A stretch of 64,000 nucleotides of DNA from contig CP075494.1 in NCBI GenBank assembly GCA_021613535.1, positions 806,001-870,000 of the forward strand, written 5' to 3'. The DNA is from Adineta vaga (lineage: Eukaryota; Rotifera). Below the pieces are notes generated by a model. That model was not told the origin of the DNA. It did no database searches and saw nothing but the letters and a program-made list of their open reading frames with translations. Positions 60,464 through 64,000 of the stretch are shown here, in pieces (position 1 is the stretch's first letter; each line of letters starts with the position of its first letter). The position numbers were made by a program, and so were the translations under genes.

Positions 60464-60892
60464 ATGAAGAAATATACGTTTGTCTTCGTCTTTTTCAATG
60501 CTCTTTTCATTTTAATTGCAGTAGGTAGTTCAACCTGTCCTCAACCAATTCCGTTTCCTTCCTGGATGATAGGCCATTTTCAGGCGCAATTTGCAGATGG
60601 TTCAACAGCTAATGAGACTTTTGAATTGTTATTTGCAAATATAACATATTCGAATGGTAACAACGGTACCTTAATAATGACAAAACCTTTGAATAAAAGT
60701 GACCATTTCTTCATTTGTTATGATTGTATTCATATTCAGGGTACAGAACCTCAACAACGCTGCTCACTTTTAGTACCTAATTGTAATGGGTACAAAAAGT
60801 ACGTTCACAAAACACCAGAACTGGTTTCTGTATGCCCTGAATCAACTTCATCGCCTGATGTTGTACCAGAAATCATCGAAAGAAATGGCTAG
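60464..60892 (+). CDS. Secreted Cys-containing glycoprotein, 142 aa
   Basis: A single-exon frame from ATG 60464 with signal peptide MKKYTFVFVFFNALFILIAV (cleavage likely after SS). The mature part has six cysteines (TCPQ, ICYDC, RCSLL, NCNGY, VCPE) and N-glycosylation motifs NET, NIT, NGT and NKS. The upstream in-frame Met (60416) would bury the signal peptide. Family not recognised; its size and beta-rich look resemble small secreted lipocalin-like or lectin-like proteins, but no motif decides. Confidence 0.55.
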   Translation: MKKYTFVFVFFNALFILIAVGSSTCPQPIPFPSWMIGHFQAQFADGSTANETFELLFANITYSNGNNGTLIMTKPLNKSDHFFICYDCIHIQGTEPQQRCSLLVPNCNGYKKYVHKTPELVSVCPESTSSPDVVPEIIERNG

Positions 60893-61568
60893 ATTGATAT
60901 ATCGACATTTTTCCAAAGAAATTTCCAAGCTTGCATTTTCAAAACATTCATTAGTTTTCATTTTTTACAGATCAATCACGAGAATTTCTTTTCAAATCTT
61001 GGATTATTTTAATTTTTATAAATAAAATGTTCAACATTTCTATCATATTCTTGTATTTAAATGCATTCGTCTATTCTGCTCTGAAAAATGTAATCACCAT
61101 TTTCTGTTTTGAGATATTTTTTTTCTATTAAACTATTCATTTCTGGTGAATTGTATTGATATACATAAAATAAGTTGGTGGACGCACAACGAGAAAATAT
61201 TGCTGAATCATATTCACATAATCATTAGTTTTTTTGAACTCTATATGCCGCTCTTGTTCTTTAAAATATAATTCTAAATAGTGTATGAAAAAGAAAGAAA
61301 AAAAGATCATTCAGAAGCGCTCTTGACAATTGTCTTTTCCTCTTCATAGGTTTTATACAATTTGTCTTTGATCATTATTTGTTAGTAGAGTTTGAAACGA
61401 GAACGGATCTATCTACTAAAAGACAAATGTAAATGCTATGATAGAAACACTAAAGTTCACCAACTTCTACGGAGACATTCAATAATGTTTTTAATATTAA
61501 AGGGTGAATTTCTTGAAATCGTGTGTAAAAATAACGAGCTTGAATTAAATGAACAAGTGACTTCGCAC
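60893..61568. other. Intergenic, no gene seen
   Basis: No supported frame between the secreted protein and the short palindrome. Confidence 0.4.
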
Positions 61569-61623
61569 TAGGGATGTAACAATACCAATACTCCAATACC
61601 GTATTGGTATTGTTACATCCCTA
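61569..61623. repeat. Short palindromic element with TAGGGATGTAAC ends, copy B
   Basis: 55-bp near-perfect palindrome TAGGGATGTAACAATACC...GGTATTGTTACATCCCTA, centred on CCAATACCGTATTGG. It is 12 bp shorter than copy A at 24936 because one ACCAATACCAAA-type unit is absent. Confidence 0.7.
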
Positions 61624-61781
61624 GAACAAAGGTATTAATCAGTAGAAATCAATGTTTACGTCAGTATTAATGTCGTCGTTATGTTTCGTGCGATGAAAGA
61701 TGATGTCAAATCAGTAAATATACTGGAAGAAATGTACATGATTATATTTACTTGCTTTTTCAATTACTATTTTTATTTAAG

Positions 61782-62760
61782 TGTCACAATTTGTCGAGGA
61801 TGAGGCCATATTTTCAATTTGAGTTTCTAATAAGTTTTTGAACATGATTATTTTGATTATCAACAACAAAAAGATTTCCTGGACGATCGAATGTTAAACC
61901 TCCTAAACGATTGAACTGATTTGAATCTGTTTCTTTTCTATTTCCACCAGCAACTACAGATATTTCTTTTGAATCAATTGACCAACGCATAACTCGATGA
62001 TTTCCACTATCACCATAACATAGATATTTCCTGATAAACTATATCCTTCTGTTGTATCACCAGCGAAATCAGTCCCATACTTAACACCGTTCATCACACG
62101 ATGATTATAATAATCAGCTATATAAACACATTGTTCATTATTATTATTCCCATCATTATCATCTACAACACAAATACCATATGATTGATTTGATTTAATT
62201 GATTACCTTCTCCATTACCTCCAGAAATCGTTATACCATTTCATTTCCATTTTGTATTAAGATTAATATTTGGTAAAATAGATAATTGTTTTAACATCTC
62301 TGTAAATGATATTTCTTCATTATTTTCCTCGATTTGTACTAAATGAACAAGAAATCGACCATCTGGGGATTTATTTACCATAAATAGCTTCAATAAGAAA
62401 AATGTTGAATTCTCTTTGTTCGCAAGAAAACCATCTTGAGGGTGGGTGTGGGTGAGAATCAGATTGATGGGTAAATGTGCTTTCCACACCCTCATAGAAT
62501 ATCAATTATTCAATTTCGAAGAGAAGAATACTTTAGTTTAGTCAAAATGAATAACTATTCATCAGCATAATATTTTTTCTTTTCATTGATTATATTGTAT
62601 AAAATATCTTTGCATCGAATATGATTACCATTTATTTTAACATTTGGTGATATGCGCAGAAAATATTTAAGTGGTAGAAGAAATACTTCATATTTCTCTC
62701 TCTCTCTCCCTCTCTCTTGTAACCATTTTATTATATCCATAGAGAAGTATATAAGGAACA
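61782..62760 (-). pseudogene. Decayed NHL-propeller gene
   Basis: Minus-strand NHL blades are spread over frames: TKWK-stop-NGITISGGNGEGNQLNQ, a shift, SYGICVVDDND...QCVYIADYYNHRVM, a shift, then YGDSGNHRVMRWSIDSKEI and LGGLTFDRPGNLFVVDNQNN, ending at 61782. Upstream, SPDGRFLVHLVQIEENNEE and a possible N-terminal part (about 62555-62760, FLLPLKYFLRISPNV) are separated by a TGTGGG-type element at 62434-62496. A stop and at least two frameshifts make it inactive. Confidence 0.6.
62434..62496. repeat. TGTGGG-type palindromic element, copy 18
   Basis: CCATCTTGAGGGTGGGTGTG left edge (showing the CCATC extension) and TTCCACACCCTCATAG right edge. It lies inside the decayed NHL gene region. Confidence 0.75.
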
Positions 62761-62830
62761 TTTTTATAAGCTATTCAACATATAAACATAAATTATATTT
62801 CAATCTAAAACCGAAGAAAACATATTCTTT

Positions 62831-63130
62831 ATGGCTCGTATTCTTGCTCTTCTCGTTATCATCGTTCTCGTTCTTGGAATTACATTAGGTATGTGAAAAA
62901 TACTGTGAATTGTTTTTCTATAAGTAAATATATTTCTATCATATATATATATAGATGTAGTTTCAGCTGGTACTTGTGGATGTCCATGGAATTCAGCACG
63001 TTGTGAAACCAATTGTATTGGTAAGAATATTGGTGCTGTAACTGGTTCATGTCGTGGATTTGGTTATACATCTTGCAAGTGCAAAGTGAATGGTAGTTGG
63101 AAATCGATTGCTGGCAGTTGCGATAATTGA
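62831..63130 (+). CDS. Defensin-like CSalphabeta antimicrobial peptide precursor
   Basis: Exons 62831-62888 and 62955-63130, with a 66-bp intron ending in a TA repeat, join in phase 1 to 77 aa. The signal peptide is MARILALLVIIVLVLGITL, with cleavage likely after VVSA. The mature part starts GTCGCPWNSARCETNCIGK and has eight cysteines including the C-x3-C (CETNC) and C-x-C (CKC) that define CSalphabeta peptides, separated by a Gly-containing turn (GSCRGFGYTS). Family members act as secreted antimicrobial effectors; activity here is inferred only from the pattern. No propeptide between signal and mature part. Confidence 0.7.
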
Positions 63131-63556
63131 ATGTTTTTCTTTTTCGCTTTCCTATAGTTAGTTCCTTTATCTTGATGATGATGAATTTCTTCTAATAAAG
63201 CGATTCAAGACAACGTTGTCTTTATCAGAGAACAGGATCCAAAAAGATATAAGAAAACAACGAAAAAATATTTTTCAAGTATCAACACTTTGTTTTTCAA
63301 TATCAATGTAAAAGGTTAATGTCCTTGTAAACTGACAGACACATGTACTTTTATAATAAAACAAGGTATTTGGTGCCTCAACCATAATAATACAAATTGA
63401 TATATTGATCAGATGAAAATCAGTAATGCATATGCTTATTAAGTATACATTGATTGAAATATAACTGTCATATATAATATAGTGAAACGTTATTTTCATC
63501 ATTAGTCGACTCACGTTTTCACACAGCAAAAAGGTAAAACGAAGAATAATCAAAGT
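63131..63556. other. Intergenic, no gene seen
   Basis: A 92-codon frame at 63275-63553 (-) has no recognisable feature. The rest is the 5' flank of the next gene. Confidence 0.35.
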
Positions 63557-64000
63557 ATGTTAAATACAGATGAACAACAAGATACAGCGATAAAACCCTC
63601 GTAAGATATACCATTTAATACTTTTTGTTTTCAACTATTTAGTCATTTTTTAAACTTTTTCTTTAGAATGATGGGTTCGAAACGAGTCATGATCGGTATT
63701 GGATTATGTATTGGTTTAGTTCTACTATCGGTTGTAGTATTGATCGTAGTTTCTTTAATTCCTGTGTTTTTTGACAATACTGCATCGAGCACTACAACGA
63801 ATACTGCAAAAGGTCAGAAATAGAAAAAATATTTCCTACATCTTATTCTTATCTACTCGTATTTTGTAGAATCGGATGTAATTACAAATACTTACGCTTC
63901 AAATCTTAACATAAGTAGCACAGATGATACAACAGTTTCCAACATGGCTGATGTTGCTCGACAAGTACGTATCTAACAAAATAGTACTTTTAAGACACGT
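63557..64000 (+). CDS. 5' part of a type II membrane protein (continues beyond window)
   Basis: Exons 63557-63600, 63667-63812 and 63870-63964 join in frame (introns 66 and 57 bp), with a donor GTACGT at the last exon's end. The N-terminus MLNTDEQQDTAIKPS is cytosolic. A signal-anchor follows (IGIGLCIGLVLLSVVVLIVV), then a Ser/Thr-rich stalk (SSTTTNTAK) and NISSTDDTTVSNMADVARQ. The ectodomain lies outside the window. Confidence 0.65.

Noticed and set aside
62690-62720. CTCTCTCCC repeat as a regulatory site
   Set aside because: Simple low-complexity microsatellite without further support.

Overview
The window looks like bdelloid rotifer nuclear DNA. It is AT-rich and its introns are mostly 45-65 bp with GT..AG ends. 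Several families are ones I recall as expanded in bdelloids: secreted NHL propellers, short rhodopsin-like GPCRs, ART-type ADP-ribosyltransferases with a repeat N-terminus, and tandem beta-domain surface proteins. A TGTGGG-type motif, which I recall as the Adineta telomere repeat, is scattered throughout. The species is not determined. Exon coordinates are hand-derived from splice motifs and frame continuity; single-base errors are possible.

Layout. 1-3.0 kb (-): secreted double NHL protein continuing into a REJ-like region and off the left edge. 4.3-8.1 kb: two divergent intracellular genes of unknown function. 8.3-9.9 kb: NHL gene fragment, tRNA-like sequence and repeats. 9.95-13.2 kb (+): NHL propeller fused to a 700-residue tail. 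13.4-16 kb: small ORFs. 17.2-19.2 kb (-): secreted NHL plus seven-blade Kelch protein. 20-25 kb: repeat-rich, with a small Cys-rich secreted peptide and a membrane-protein fragment. 25.7-26.7 kb (+): GPCR. 27.1-28.3 kb: truncated EGF-type gene and a deleted MULE-like transposon. 28.4-34.4 kb (-): type II membrane protein with seven tandem 130-residue domains, one per 390-nt exon. 36.9-41.2 kb (+): one gene encoding three concatenated two-TM channel-like subunits. 41.4-42.9 kb (-): decayed GH3 beta-glucosidase. 43.1-44.3 kb (-): ankyrin/ART enzyme. 44.8-46.6 kb (+): small spliced gene overlapping a four-TM gene. 47.6-52.8 kb (+): F-box/LRR gene with about 37 exons, roughly one LRR per exon. 53-59.2 kb: orphan protease prodomain, broken MAPEG-like gene, broken GPCR and a KH-domain gene. 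60.4-64 kb: secreted glycoprotein, broken NHL gene, CSalphabeta defensin-like peptide and the start of a type II membrane protein.

The most unusual feature is a family of about 18 short palindromic elements (about 45-90 bp), plus about nine single arms. Their arms are CTTGAGGGTGTGGGTG...CACCCACACCCTCAAG. The strand orientation is that of a miniature head-to-head telomere fusion. Copies share internal cores in both orientations, sit in introns and intergenic DNA, and lie at the breakpoints of several truncated genes. The second standout is the natural three-subunit channel concatemer at 36865-41238.
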